DNA of 64,000 nt from Klebsiella pneumoniae (GCA_945861635.1 CAMAWH010000004.1:1-64000); one strand, 5' to 3'; shown: positions 45,774 to 54,913, numbered from the stretch's first letter. Program-made: numbers and translations. Notes: generated by a model from the letters alone, not told the origin.

Positions 45774-47369
45774 CTACTCCTCCACGTTGCGGCGCGGGAG
45801 CACCGGTTCAGAGATAAGGTTTGTGGCTGCGAAGTTGGAGGCCGTCGCGGTGATTTCTCCCGACGCGGGGTCCACGAACGAAAGCAGTCCGAGCGCCGCA
45901 TCGTGGGTGACCACGAATCCCCCGTCCGGAAGGGCAGCGATGCCGATCGGCGGTTGCGAGAGCTCGACCTGCGCGGTCAGGGCGGTTTCGAGATTCACGC
46001 GGAGCAGCGTCTCGATGCCTTCCATGAGCACGAGGGCGTAGGTGCCATCGGCATCGTCCGCGGTTGCGAGGCCCACGGGCCGGCCCTGTAGGGCCAGGGC
46101 GACGGGGTCCGCGACGTCGTCCGACGCGCTCGCCGGCAGGTGGAAGATCTCCAGTCCGTAGTTGGCATCGTAGAAGCCCGTGGCGCCACTGCCTCCAGTG
46201 GATTCCGGCTGCATCGTCGCGACGGCGTACTTGTCGGCCGCGATGCGCATCTCGATGATCGGGTTCTCCGCGCGCTGCTCGACCGTGGAATTCGCAACGT
46301 CGTCGAAGAAGTAGACGTCGTGGTAGGTGCCGCCGGTGTTGTAGAGCAACATCCCTGCTGGAACCGCCAGAATGGCGTTCATCGGCTCCTCCAGGTCGGT
46401 GGACGTGGCCTCGAACAACTCGTGGTCGATGGTGTCGACGCGCGCGCTGTTGGAGTAGACGACCGCGGTCCGGTCGTTCGCATTGTCCACCTGCATCGCC
46501 GCGGGAACGCCGCCGAGGTCCACGATGTCGATGCTCTCCGTGTTCAGGTCGAGGATGTACACGTCCGACTGGTTCGCAACGCTGACCAGCGCGAATCGCT
46601 CGGCGGTGCCGGCGTCGTCGAGGCGACTGATGAGCGCGACGTCGGAGGGGGAGACGCTGGCGTCCGCGTCGAGCGCCAACGGGTAGGTCACGCAGACCGA
46701 GAAGGCGTCGCATCCGTCGGCCGCCGTCGCGAGATTGACGAGCGCGACCTGGTTCCGGGACAGCACGACCGCTTGCTGGCTGTCGTCGAAGAAGACCACG
46801 GCCTCCGCCGCGAATCCGACGGACACCGAGTGCGGCGCCGCGTCTTCCAACGAAACGAAGATCACCTGCGTCAGGTTGAGCGAACCGTCGATGTTGACGG
46901 TGTCCCCATCCTGAAAGTCAAGGTACAAGGCTGCGATACTGTTGTCGGGCGAAAAGGCTGCGGCATTGAACTGTCCGCTGACCCCCTCGACCGCCGTGCC
47001 ACCCACGCGGGCCCCGTCGCGAACGAGGTTCAGTTCCGATCGCGTCACGAGGTCCTCTCCTGGGCAGTCCTCGACGGTCACGATGAGCGGGTCGTCGTTT
47101 TTGCATTCGGGCCAGGACGCGAACGTCAGCAGGTTTCTGGCGTCCGGGGAGACGATCAAACGGTCAGGCGTCGCGCCGTCAAGGTCGACGAGCGCGGAGG
47201 TGCCGTCGGCCTTGACGCGGGTGAGCGAGCGCGCCGCGGGCAGGCGTACATACACGCCATCGGTTGCGACGGACACCTCCGTGTCCCACACGTCTCCGTC
47301 GGGGTAGTACGTGTTGTTGACGGCGAGATCCCAGGGATTGCAGCCGGCGAGTAGCAGGAAGGACAGCAT
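45774..47369 (-). CDS. Beta-propeller (YVTN/WD40-like) lipoprotein
   Basis: A 531-aa lipoprotein; MLSFLLLAGC gives Cys 10, and AGGAGC precedes the ATG. The mature protein is a run of about 45-residue propeller units (DRLIVSPDARNLLTFASW, AAFSPDNSIAALYLDFQDGD, SVGFAAEAVVFFDDSQQAVV, VYILDLNTESIDIVDLGG, TAVVYSNSARVDTIDHELFE, IGIAALPDGGFVVTHDAALG, LLSFVDPASGEITATAS). It lacks the Asp-rich stalk of its two upstream relatives. Starts 9 nt after the 47379 gene's stop: one operon of propeller lipoproteins and a barrel. Ligand unknown. Confidence 0.78.
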   Translation of the reverse strand: MLSFLLLAGCNPWDLAVNNTYYPDGDVWDTEVSVATDGVYVRLPAARSLTRVKADGTSALVDLDGATPDRLIVSPDARNLLTFASWPECKNDDPLIVTVEDCPGEDLVTRSELNLVRDGARVGGTAVEGVSGQFNAAAFSPDNSIAALYLDFQDGDTVNIDGSLNLTQVIFVSLEDAAPHSVSVGFAAEAVVFFDDSQQAVVLSRNQVALVNLATAADGCDAFSVCVTYPLALDADASVSPSDVALISRLDDAGTAERFALVSVANQSDVYILDLNTESIDIVDLGGVPAAMQVDNANDRTAVVYSNSARVDTIDHELFEATSTDLEEPMNAILAVPAGMLLYNTGGTYHDVYFFDDVANSTVEQRAENPIIEMRIAADKYAVATMQPESTGGSGATGFYDANYGLEIFHLPASASDDVADPVALALQGRPVGLATADDADGTYALVLMEGIETLLRVNLETALTAQVELSQPPIGIAALPDGGFVVTHDAALGLLSFVDPASGEITATASNFAATNLISEPVLPRRNVEE

Positions 47370-47378
47370 GGTTTGCTC

Positions 47379-48929
47379 CTACTTGTGGTCGATGTCGGCG
47401 TTCAGTTCGAAGCCGGTGATGGTGTCGAGGGTGCCCGCGTCCGGGTCATAGAAGGAAAGGCGACCGAGGTCGTGCTCCTGACTGGCATACGCGAGGTTGG
47501 AATCGGGAAGTACGCCGATGTGCACCGGCGAACTGGGCAGGGGGATCTCGTCCACGAGCAGCGTCGAGAAGTTCAGCGTTTCCAGGTATTTCATCGTTCC
47601 CATGATGAAATAGCCGTACCGACCGTCGTCACTCACCGTGTACGAGGCGGGCTCCGCGTCGAGCACCATCGGGTTGTCCCGGAAATCGGCGAGGTTGATG
47701 AGCGTCAGCGCCCATTCCCCGTAGAAAGGCGAGGATTCATCCGCGTCATTGGCGTCTCCGTGCGTGTGGAAGACGAGCAGGGAGGCTCCGGTGGGAGAGA
47801 TGCCCATCGACGCTACCGGCTTGACGAGTGACTTTTCGGTGACGACGCCCGTTGCGGTATCCCAGATGCCGTAGTGGGGGATCAATGCGGCGTTTGTGTA
47901 GAGGATGCCCTTTGCGCCGGCGCCGGCGTACAGCAGCGAGCCGTAGGCGTTTTCGGTCGGAAAGTCGATCACGGCGGGCGCGTCAAACGGATTCGCCGCG
48001 TCAAACGTCCAGAGCTGCTTGTCTCCTCGCGACACCACGGCGACGGTCTGCCCGTCCGGCGAGACATCGAGATCGGTTGGGTTTTCGCCAACGGCCAGCG
48101 CGCTGACGTCGAGGTTGGCCAGGTCCACGACGAGGATCTCGTCACTTCCGAACTGGCGGACGAACGCGTAGGCGCCGTTCGGCGAGAGCTCGACTTCCTC
48201 CGCGGGCGGCGCATCCTGCTCGTCGTCCGCGATGGCGATCAGTACGGGGGAGGGCGTGGCGGCAGAGAGATCGAGCAGCGCAAGCGAGGCATCGCTGACG
48301 ACGATCGCTTTCGTTCCATCTGCGCTCCATCGTACGGCGTGCGGCTTGGGGCCGACCGCCATCGGGAAGTGCGCGCCGTCGTCGAGGCGCACGAAGCTGA
48401 CTTCGTTGAAGGACTGCACGCCGCCGGATTGGCCCGTGGACTCCGCGTCGGGGTCGTACCAGCACATGACCCACTCGCCGTCCGCGGACATCGCCATGGA
48501 ATTGAAGTCGTCACGGACCTTGACGGAGGTGGGCACCATCGTGACCGCGTCGATGATGGTGATGTCGTCACTGCCTTCGTTGAAGGTCACGGCGCGGCTG
48601 TAGTCAGCGCTGGTGGTGACGACGCTCGGGTGGTCGCCGACCGGGGCCGTCCGCACCTTGAGGTTGTCGACCTGGATCTGCGTGACCGTGTCCCGGTCCG
48701 GGTTGGCAACGAACACGAACGCGTCCGTCGCGGCGGGAGCGAGGCGGAGGTAGTCGTCCTCCGTTTCAGGAGGGTCGTCGTCTGCACCGGTGTCGGCGTC
48801 GGCGTTACCCCCGCCGCCGGTGTCCGAAGGCGCAATGGCGCCTTCGGTGTCGGAGGCGCCCTTGCCGGTAAGGTTTGAATCGCTGCATGCGGGCAGAAGC
48901 AGAAGCAGAAGAATCGGGTTGCGGACCAT
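47379..48929 (-). CDS. Beta-propeller lipoprotein, paralogue 1
   Basis: A 516-aa lipoprotein. ATG 48929 (with GGAGG upstream) gives MVRNPILLLLLLPAC, then the tag SDSNLTGK shared with 12152-14041, then a stalk rich in Gly, Asp, Ala. YVTN-type propeller units follow (VFVANPDRDTVTQIQVDNLK, SRAVTFNEGSDDITIIDAVT, MSADGEWVMCWYDPDAESTG, VRWSADGTKAIVVSDASLAL, YTVSDDGRYGYFIMGTMKYL, LAYASQEHDLGRLSFYDPDA). The neighbouring 49053-50606 protein is alignable throughout, about three residues in four identical by eye, so the pair is a tandem duplication. Confidence 0.82.
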   Translation of the reverse strand: MVRNPILLLLLLPACSDSNLTGKGASDTEGAIAPSDTGGGGNADADTGADDDPPETEDDYLRLAPAATDAFVFVANPDRDTVTQIQVDNLKVRTAPVGDHPSVVTTSADYSRAVTFNEGSDDITIIDAVTMVPTSVKVRDDFNSMAMSADGEWVMCWYDPDAESTGQSGGVQSFNEVSFVRLDDGAHFPMAVGPKPHAVRWSADGTKAIVVSDASLALLDLSAATPSPVLIAIADDEQDAPPAEEVELSPNGAYAFVRQFGSDEILVVDLANLDVSALAVGENPTDLDVSPDGQTVAVVSRGDKQLWTFDAANPFDAPAVIDFPTENAYGSLLYAGAGAKGILYTNAALIPHYGIWDTATGVVTEKSLVKPVASMGISPTGASLLVFHTHGDANDADESSPFYGEWALTLINLADFRDNPMVLDAEPASYTVSDDGRYGYFIMGTMKYLETLNFSTLLVDEIPLPSSPVHIGVLPDSNLAYASQEHDLGRLSFYDPDAGTLDTITGFELNADIDHK

Positions 48930-49052
48930 GCGGCCTCCGTGGGTCGGTGCCAGAGAGCGATGCACAACCCGTGCCACGCTCCAAAATCAGCGTTCAACCA
49001 TTATCCCGCCGGGCGGACGTGCGCGGGTCGCGACATCCCCGTCCGCCACGCG

Positions 49053-50606
49053 TCACTCGTGGTCGATCTCGGCATTCAGCTCAAACCCGGTGATGGTGTC
49101 GAGCGTGGCGGCGTCGGCGTTGTAGAAGGACAACCGCCCCAGATCGTGCTCCTGGCTGGCGTATGCCAAGGCGGAGCCCGGCAGCACGCCGATGTGCACG
49201 GGCGTAGAGGGCAACGCCACCTCGTCGACGAGCAGGGTCTCGAAATTCAGGCTTTCCAGGTAGTTCATGCCGTCCATGATGAAGTAGCCGTGCCGGCCAT
49301 CATCGCTGACCGTGTACGACGTCGGCTCCTTGTCCAGCACCATCGGGTTGGAGCGGTAGTCGGCCAGATGGATGAGCGAAAGCGCCCATTGCTCGTAGTA
49401 CGGAGACGTCTCGTCGGCGTCGGCCGCGTCGGTTTTGGTGTGAAAGACCAGCAGCGAGCCGCCCGTCGGGGAGATCCCCACCGATGCCACGGGTTTGACC
49501 AGGGATTTTTCCACCACCACGTCCGTCGCCGTGTCCCAGACGGCGAACCGCGGAACCGCGGAGGCCGTGGTGTACAGGATCGCCTTCCCGGTATCGCCCG
49601 CGTACAGCAGCGAACCGAACGGCTGGTTCGTCGGGAAATCGACGACGAGGGGCGTCTCGAACGGATTCCCCGCCTGAAACGACCAGACCTGGTGATCCGA
49701 GCGCGCCACGACGGCGACCGTTTCCCCATCCGGCGAGACGTCCAGATCGGTCGGGTCGGCGCCGACCGGCACCGACGTGACGTCGAGGTTGGCAAGGTCA
49801 ACGACGAGAATCGCGTCCGCGCCGAACTGCCGGACAAACGCGTACGCCCCGTCGGGGGACAGTTCCACCTCTTGTGCGGGGGGCGCGTTCTGCGGGTCGT
49901 CCGCAATCGGGATCAGCGTCGGCGATGGGGTAGCGGCCGAGAGATCGATGAGCGCGAGCGATGCATCACTTACGACGATTGCCCGGGTACCGTCCGCACT
50001 CCAGCGGACCATGTGCGGTTTCGCCCCGACGGCCATCGGGAAATGCGCGGCGTCATCCAGGCGCACGAAGCTGATTTCGTTGAATGACTGAACTCCACCG
50101 GTTGTTCCTTCACTCTCCGCGTTGGGGTCGTACCAGCACATCACCCACTCGCCATCGGTGCTCATCGCCATGGTGTTGAAGTCATCGCGTACATCGACGG
50201 TCGTGACGGCCATGGTTTCGGCGTCGAGGATGCTGACGTCGTCACTGCCCTCGTTGAAGGTGACGGCGCGCGTGTAGTCGGCGCTGGTCGTTACAATACT
50301 AGGATGATCGCCGACTTTTGCCGTCACGACGGCAAGCGACGCGACGTCGATGCGGGTCACCGTATCGCGCTCCGGACTCGCGACGAACACATACGCATCC
50401 GTGGCCGCAGGGGCGAGCTTCAGGTAGTCGGTTTCCGTTTCGGGGGGAGCGTCGTCGTCCGCGTCGGCGTCGGCATCGGCGTCGGATTCGGAGGCGCCGC
50501 CCGTGTCGGAGGACAACCGGTCACTGCCGCCTTGGGAGGATTCCGAGGGCGCCATCTCGCATCCGCCGAGAAGGAGCTGGGGAAGAAGCAGGGGGAGGAG
50601 TCGCAT
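49053..50606 (-). CDS. Beta-propeller lipoprotein, paralogue 2
   Basis: A 517-aa lipoprotein with signal MRLLPLLLPQLLLGGC (Cys 16). After SSDTGGASE comes a SDADADADADDD stalk, then the same propeller as its downstream neighbour (VFVASPERDTVTRIDVASLA, TRAVTFNEGSDDVSILDAET, VRWSADGTRAIVVSDASLAL, VEKSLVKPVASVGISPTGGS, LAYASQEHDLGRLSFYNADA). Most differences from 47379-48929 lie in signal, stalk and the junctions between blades. The 123-bp gap between them suggests separate or read-through expression. Likely the upstream member of the propeller cluster. Confidence 0.82.
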   Translation of the reverse strand: MRLLPLLLPQLLLGGCEMAPSESSQGGSDRLSSDTGGASESDADADADADDDAPPETETDYLKLAPAATDAYVFVASPERDTVTRIDVASLAVVTAKVGDHPSIVTTSADYTRAVTFNEGSDDVSILDAETMAVTTVDVRDDFNTMAMSTDGEWVMCWYDPNAESEGTTGGVQSFNEISFVRLDDAAHFPMAVGAKPHMVRWSADGTRAIVVSDASLALIDLSAATPSPTLIPIADDPQNAPPAQEVELSPDGAYAFVRQFGADAILVVDLANLDVTSVPVGADPTDLDVSPDGETVAVVARSDHQVWSFQAGNPFETPLVVDFPTNQPFGSLLYAGDTGKAILYTTASAVPRFAVWDTATDVVVEKSLVKPVASVGISPTGGSLLVFHTKTDAADADETSPYYEQWALSLIHLADYRSNPMVLDKEPTSYTVSDDGRHGYFIMDGMNYLESLNFETLLVDEVALPSTPVHIGVLPGSALAYASQEHDLGRLSFYNADAATLDTITGFELNAEIDHE

Positions 50607-50624
50607 GTCCCGACTATAGACCGA

Positions 50625-50918
50625 CTACTCCAGATACGCCGCAAGATCGTCGATGCTGGACGCCACCTGCGGCATGGGAATCATGAGCGTCGTTTGCCGT
50701 TTCGGCGTGTACCCCACGGGGTACTCGCCGCGCATGATTCGCGCGTCGATCAACTCCTGTGAGGCGCCCTTCACGGTCGGCCCAACCGGACCGTCTCTGC
50801 CGGGGTCGCTCGAATGGCAGGACGTGCAGTGGTTCTGGTACACGACCTTGCCGCGGGCGGCCTCGGGAGACAGGGTTTCTCCGCCACCACACGCGAGCAT
50901 CGTCGTCAAGAACAGCAT
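50625..50918 (-). CDS. Small c-type cytochrome lipoprotein
   Basis: A 97-aa lipoprotein: MLFLTTMLAC (Cys 10), then a single-haem cytochrome c domain with CTSCH, a loop GRDGPVGPTVKG and a distal Met in LMIPMPQVASSIDDLAAYLE. It carries electrons at the outer face of the inner membrane or in the periplasm. It is divergent, 49 bp away, from a PuuD-like membrane protein. In PuuD urate hydroxylases a cytochrome c domain is fused to this same membrane domain, so the two genes may be the split version. Confidence 0.85.
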   Translation of the reverse strand: MLFLTTMLACGGGETLSPEAARGKVVYQNHCTSCHSSDPGRDGPVGPTVKGASQELIDARIMRGEYPVGYTPKRQTTLMIPMPQVASSIDDLAAYLE

Positions 50919-50967
50919 GCGGCACAGCCTAATGTGTTAGAAGGCCCTTCTCCCCACCGGAGTCTAC

Positions 50968-51672
50968 ATGGACCTCGCATTGTTCTCGGCAGAAGGCGGA
51001 CAGTTCCTCCTCCGCTGGCTGCACTTTCTGGCCGGCATCACGTGGATCGGCCTGCTCTACTACTTCAACTTCGTTCAGGTTCCGTTCCTCGGGCAGGCAG
51101 GAACCGAAGGTGGCCGCCCGTTTGTGACGCGCTTCCTCGCTCCGCGCGCGTTGTGGTGGTTCCGCTGGGGCGCCATGGGCACGTTCTTGACGGGCTTGCT
51201 CCTGCTCCTCATGCTGGTTGGCACGAAGGGCATGGCATCGAGCTGGGGATGGACCATTCAGCTTGGCGGGCTTCTGGGCACCATCATGTTCCTCAACGTG
51301 TGGCTGATCATCTGGCCGAAGCAGCAGATCGTCATTGCAAGTGCGGAATCGGTTGCTGGTGGCGGCGCAGCCGATCCGGCGGCGGCGCCGGCGGGCGCTC
51401 GGGCGTTCCTCGCGTCGCGGACGAACACGCTGCTGTCCATTCCGATGCTGTTCATGATGGCGGCGGCGTCGCATCTGGCGGTCGTTCCCAACGGAAAGAG
51501 CCCCGTGGTCGGCCTCGGCATCGTGCTCGCGATTACGGCCGCGATCGAGGCCAACGCCCTCCTCGGCAAGCGGAACGAAGGCGCGGCCAAGATGCTGGAA
51601 AAGCCGGTGGCGGTCATCCATATCGGCCTGGCCCTTGCCTTCGCGTTCTACTTCCTGCTTGCGCTGCTTTAG
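50968..51672 (+). CDS. PuuD-like (urate oxidase N-terminal, PF06181) membrane protein
   Basis: A 234-aa integral membrane protein with about six helices (LLRWLHFLAGITWIGLLYYF, WGAMGTFLTGLLLLLMLVG, IQLGGLLGTIMFLNVWLIIW, IPMLFMMAAASHLAVV and two C-terminal). NFVQVPF, LAPRALWWFRWG, NVWLIIWPKQQIVI and ASRTNTLLSIPMLFMM fit the PuuD N-terminal domain, with conserved His in the helices for haem. The family's C-terminal cytochrome c domain is absent; a separate cytochrome c gene lies divergently 49 bp away. Whether it oxidises urate here is unproven; many homologues without the fused domain have unknown roles. Overlaps the Nudix stop by 4 bp, convergent. Confidence 0.75.
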   Translation: MDLALFSAEGGQFLLRWLHFLAGITWIGLLYYFNFVQVPFLGQAGTEGGRPFVTRFLAPRALWWFRWGAMGTFLTGLLLLLMLVGTKGMASSWGWTIQLGGLLGTIMFLNVWLIIWPKQQIVIASAESVAGGGAADPAAAPAGARAFLASRTNTLLSIPMLFMMAAASHLAVVPNGKSPVVGLGIVLAITAAIEANALLGKRNEGAAKMLEKPVAVIHIGLALAFAFYFLLALL

Positions 51673-52175
51673 AAGTTCGTTCCGCACAGAAACAGCGCGC
51701 AGATGGTCTTGGCGTCGGTGATCTCACCGCTCCGGATCATCGCGAGCGCTTTGGTGAACGGTACGCGCTCCGGTGCAAGGAACTCGTCGTGGTCGAGGTT
51801 CATCGCCCGCGGTGTGAGATTCGTCGCAAGGTAGAGGTGGATGCGCTCGTCCGTGAACGCAGGCGTCGTCAGGATCGTAGAGAGGTGGGTGAGCGTGCCC
51901 GTCAATCCCGCCTCCTCGCCGAGTTCGCGCGCGGCGCAGGCGGCAGGATCCTCGCCCGGCTCCAACTTCCCCGCCGGTATTTCCCAAATCATCCCCCCGG
52001 CGGCATGCCGATACTGACGGATCAGCGTGACCGTCCCGTCGTCATGCATCGGCACCACGGCGCTCGCTCCGGGATGCCGCAGGATTTCGAGGTCCACCTC
52101 GACGCCGTGGGGCATCGTCACCCGCTCAATTCCGAAGTCGCCGACACGCCCGCGGTGGAGAATTCGCCGGGTCAC
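51669..52175 (-). CDS. Nudix hydrolase, ADP-ribose pyrophosphatase type
   Basis: A 168-aa enzyme with a complete Nudix box, GKLEPGEDPAACAARELGEEAG, agreeing with GX5EX7REUXEEXG. The upstream beta-strands (RVTMPHGVEVDLEILRHPGA, TVTLIRQYRHAAGGMIWEIP) are those of ADP-ribose pyrophosphatases, and DERIHLYLATNLT follows. Expected reaction: ADP-ribose to AMP and ribose 5-phosphate. The GTG start at 52175 overlaps the TGA of the lipoprotein gene (GTGA), so the pair is translated together, an odd combination of an exported and a cytoplasmic protein. Confidence 0.9.
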   Translation of the reverse strand: MTRRILHRGRVGDFGIERVTMPHGVEVDLEILRHPGASAVVPMHDDGTVTLIRQYRHAAGGMIWEIPAGKLEPGEDPAACAARELGEEAGLTGTLTHLSTILTTPAFTDERIHLYLATNLTPRAMNLDHDEFLAPERVPFTKALAMIRSGEITDAKTICALFLCGTNF

Positions 52176-52753
52176 TCCTGAAGCAATCGCTCAAACCCCA
52201 TCACGCCCACGATGTCGTACACATAGTCGCGGTACGGCTCGTACTGGTAGAAGAAGTCCACCACGCCATCGGTGATCGTGCCTCCTTCGTCCGTGGCGTA
52301 CTCCTCCAACCCGCGATCCCCCTCGCGGAAAAGGCGCACGATCGCTTCCCCCGAGGCCTCATCGACTTCCAACCCCCGGTAGCTCGTGCCGAGCTGGATG
52401 TAGTTTTCGCAATGATACGTTTCGTCTGGATTGACCTCGTAGAAATGCGAACAGTCCCCGCAGAGGTCGGCCACGGACTCGAACATGTCATCCCCGTCGA
52501 CGATTTCGGGGCCGGACTCCGTGCCGACGTCGTCACACTCGAACCCGTTCGTATTGATGTTGAACTGCCGCGACCCGTCAAAGAACGAGAAGTCCGTGAC
52601 GTAGGTGGGATCGGTGTCCGCGTCGGCGTCACTGTCCGAATCGCTGTCCGCATCCGTGTCCGTGTCGGCATCCCCCCCGGCGGTGTCCGAGCCGGTCAGC
52701 TGGATGGAAACGGGGTCGCAGCCCACGAGGGCCAGAAGGACGAGGATGCGCAT
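52172..52753 (-). CDS. Lipoprotein with Asp-rich stalk
   Basis: A 193-aa lipoprotein. ATG 52753 gives MRILVLLALVGC (Cys 12); a longer upstream frame would pass through the antisense region and is rejected. The stalk runs through DADTDTDADSDSDSDADADT. The C-terminal 145 residues have about four Cys and a mixed fold (FDGSRQFNINTNGFECDDVG, DLCGDCSHFYEVNPDETYHC, SGEAIVRLFREGDRGLEEYA) that I do not recognise. Coupled by GTGA to the Nudix gene. Surface-exposed location expected. Confidence 0.75.
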   Translation of the reverse strand: MRILVLLALVGCDPVSIQLTGSDTAGGDADTDTDADSDSDSDADADTDPTYVTDFSFFDGSRQFNINTNGFECDDVGTESGPEIVDGDDMFESVADLCGDCSHFYEVNPDETYHCENYIQLGTSYRGLEVDEASGEAIVRLFREGDRGLEEYATDEGGTITDGVVDFFYQYEPYRDYVYDIVGVMGFERLLQE

Positions 52754-52847
52754 GCGAGGGCTCCGGGCGGGCGAATCTTGCCACCGAGCGAGGCAGTCGG
52801 CAAGCGTGATTCGGTAGGCCCCGCAACGTGCTGAGGGCGCCCGAGTC

Positions 52848-52889
52848 AAAAAAGGCATCGGCCCGCCGAGTTTCCTCGACGGGCCGATG
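52848..52889 (-). terminator. Intrinsic terminator of tRNA-Leu
   Basis: On the minus strand a 15-bp stem with one mismatch (CATCGGCCCGTCGAG with CTCGGCGGGCCGATG) and a GAAA loop is followed by CC and six T. It begins 1-2 nt after the tRNA CCA end. A textbook rho-independent terminator. Confidence 0.85.
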
Positions 52890-52890
52890 T

Positions 52891-52975
52891 GGTGCGGAGG
52901 AGGGGACTTGAACCCCTACGGGAGTTACCCCACTAGGTCCTGAGCCTAGCGCGTCTGCCATTCCGCCACCCCCGC
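52891..52975 (-). tRNA. tRNA-Leu (CAG)
   Basis: Class II tRNA on the minus strand. The acceptor stem is GCGGGGG/CCTCCGC with discriminator A and encoded CCA. The anticodon stem-loop is CTAGG-CTCAGGA-CCTAG with anticodon CAG. A variable arm, TGGGGTAACTCCCGT, is followed by the T-arm with GTTCAAG. Flanked by its own promoter and terminator. Confidence 0.95.
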
Positions 52976-52994
52976 AAGGGTCGGATCAGCCGCC

Positions 52995-53023
52995 CTTCTA
53001 GTGCTCCGAACCAGCATCGTCAA
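52995..53023 (-). promoter_or_regulatory. Sigma-70-type promoter of tRNA-Leu
   Basis: TTGACG (53023-53018) and TAGAAG (53000-52995) with 17-bp spacing, identical in both hexamers and spacing to the tRNA-Asn promoter at 2205-2233. It lies inside the 3' end of the upstream membrane-protein gene, whose TAG stop is part of the -10 box. Confidence 0.7.
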
Positions 53024-54839
53024 GGCGCCATACTTCCCAGCGACCGTCCTCGAACACGCGCGTCGCGTCGCGTTCCAACAGCATCCGCAAGCGATCCGTC
53101 GGTTCGACAAACTGCTCAGAATAGACCTTTGTCGTGAGAAAAGCATAGCTTTTCTTGATGAAGGCGATGTCTCCGACGAAGAGCCAGCGGATGTCGTGGT
53201 CCCGTAAAACGGTCAGCGCGGCATCTCCCTGAGTCATGAGCCAGTAGCGGGAAGGTACATGATCCTCTACCGAGCCGAGGATCCAGGGCTGATCGACGTA
53301 GTAGCCGTGCCAAGCGTACAACAGGGCGACGGGCTCGTCCGGTACGTGCTGCTGGAGATAACGGAGCGCAGGCCACGCGGAAAGTGCACGTTGCAGATAG
53401 GCATCGCGTGACTCCGCCCCGCCGACGACGCGCGCGCGATCGATCGCGACCGTCCATTCGGGCAGGAGGTTCTGCGGAAGAGACAGCAGCGGCAGGAGAA
53501 ACAGCGCGGGAGAGCGCGGCGCGGCGCCAAGGAGGTACGCCGCGATTCCCGCGAGGGGGAGCAGGTACCGGATGAGCTGCGCCCCCGCCGCCCACCCGAT
53601 GAATCCAAGCAGGAAGACCACTCCGAGCGCATGCACGTCACGACGCGATCGTCCACACCAGACCGCAACCGCGAGCGCAGCCCACCCCAGCGAAATTCGC
53701 CCGAGGAACGCGAAGCTGTCCAGGCGCGCCGCCATCAACAGGTTCCACGGCAGCAGCAGCCAGTGGTGAATCGAGCGGCCCACCCCGTATTTCTCGGCGT
53801 AGACAAAGATGAAGTCGGGCATGTCCGGCCAACCGGTGTACGGAAAGAGCGGATGTAGACCGGCCATCGTATTGCGCAACCACCACGGCACGACGGGAAT
53901 CAGCGCGTACAGCGCCCCCCACGGGACCCGTCGATGCTGCATCAACCATGCGCCGCCGAGCGCCAGCACGACGGGCGCCGCCGTATACTTTGCCGAAAGC
54001 GCCAGCCCCGCAAACACGCCGAGCAGCGCCGCATGACCGGTCAGCACGGCCTCCATCCCGAGCAGGAGCCACAGCGCGCACGGAAGGTCGTTGTAGGCGA
54101 GGCCGGCCTCGTGGAGGAAGGAGTAGCTGCCGAGCAGCGCAAGGGCGCCCAACGCGCCGCGACCGGCGCCGAAGCGCGCCTCCGCCAGCTCGCGGACGCC
54201 GAGGACCAGCGCCCCCGCGATTCCGAGGTGCCACAGACGCGGCGCCGCCTCCCCGCCGAGCCCATATAGCGTCGCGAAGATGAGGTGCACGGTGAGCGGG
54301 CGGGAGCCGTCCGGGTGGTCCCACCCGCCGACCAACCCGCCGGTGTCGCTCAACAGGCGGGCGAGCGCAAGGTGTTGGTACATCTCGTCGGTGTCGGTCG
54401 CCGGGGCGAGGGCAGCGAGGAGCGCAGGAGCGAGCAGGAGCGCACCGGCGAGGAGTGCGGCCGATGCTGGCAGGGAGGGGGCCTTTACGCGCGGGCGCAC
54501 GACCCAACCGCACGCCAGCGCACCGACCAATCCGGCGCTCCCGAACGGGCCGGCGGCGCCGATGGCAGCGAGCAGGAAGGCGCCCGCCGCGTGCAGCCCC
54601 ATGCCGACGCCGAGCGCGAAGATCCAGCCGCCCGGTGCGTCCAGAACGGCAGGGGCGCGCGAGCGGAGCACGGCGCCGCCCGCGCCCACTTGCGCGAGCG
54701 CAACCACCACCGCCACGACCGCCGCGCGGCCGGCGTACACCGCCGCTTCCCGATGAATCGTTCCGGCGGGGTCCACCGCGGCGAACACGCCGCCCAGCGT
54801 GAGCGCAACGACGATGGCGGCGGCGGACTTGACGTTCAC
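52998..54839 (-). CDS. Multi-spanning membrane glycosyltransferase-like protein
   Basis: A 613-aa protein with about 12 hydrophobic helices and a C-terminal soluble part (about 480-613). The loop after the fourth or fifth helix, PATDTDEMYQHLALARLLSD, resembles the acidic first-loop motif of GT39/ArnT-type (GT-C) transferases that use polyprenyl-linked sugars. GLAYNDLPCALW and FAGLALSAKYTAAPVVLA are further GT-C-like features. The soluble end (ALLYAWHGYYVDQPWILG, DIRWLFVGDIAFIKKSYAFL) is typical of the class. Substrate not inferable. Its last codons carry the tRNA-Leu promoter. 74 bp after the propeller-like gene 54914. Confidence 0.75.
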   Translation of the reverse strand: MNVKSAAAIVVALTLGGVFAAVDPAGTIHREAAVYAGRAAVVAVVVALAQVGAGGAVLRSRAPAVLDAPGGWIFALGVGMGLHAAGAFLLAAIGAAGPFGSAGLVGALACGWVVRPRVKAPSLPASAALLAGALLLAPALLAALAPATDTDEMYQHLALARLLSDTGGLVGGWDHPDGSRPLTVHLIFATLYGLGGEAAPRLWHLGIAGALVLGVRELAEARFGAGRGALGALALLGSYSFLHEAGLAYNDLPCALWLLLGMEAVLTGHAALLGVFAGLALSAKYTAAPVVLALGGAWLMQHRRVPWGALYALIPVVPWWLRNTMAGLHPLFPYTGWPDMPDFIFVYAEKYGVGRSIHHWLLLPWNLLMAARLDSFAFLGRISLGWAALAVAVWCGRSRRDVHALGVVFLLGFIGWAAGAQLIRYLLPLAGIAAYLLGAAPRSPALFLLPLLSLPQNLLPEWTVAIDRARVVGGAESRDAYLQRALSAWPALRYLQQHVPDEPVALLYAWHGYYVDQPWILGSVEDHVPSRYWLMTQGDAALTVLRDHDIRWLFVGDIAFIKKSYAFLTTKVYSEQFVEPTDRLRMLLERDATRVFEDGRWEVWRLDDAGSEH

Positions 54840-54913
54840 GGGCCGCTGTTATTCCGCGCGACTGGCGCGGGCGTCGGTTCCGCAGGACAAACGGACCCGC
54901 AGGGGCCCAGAAA

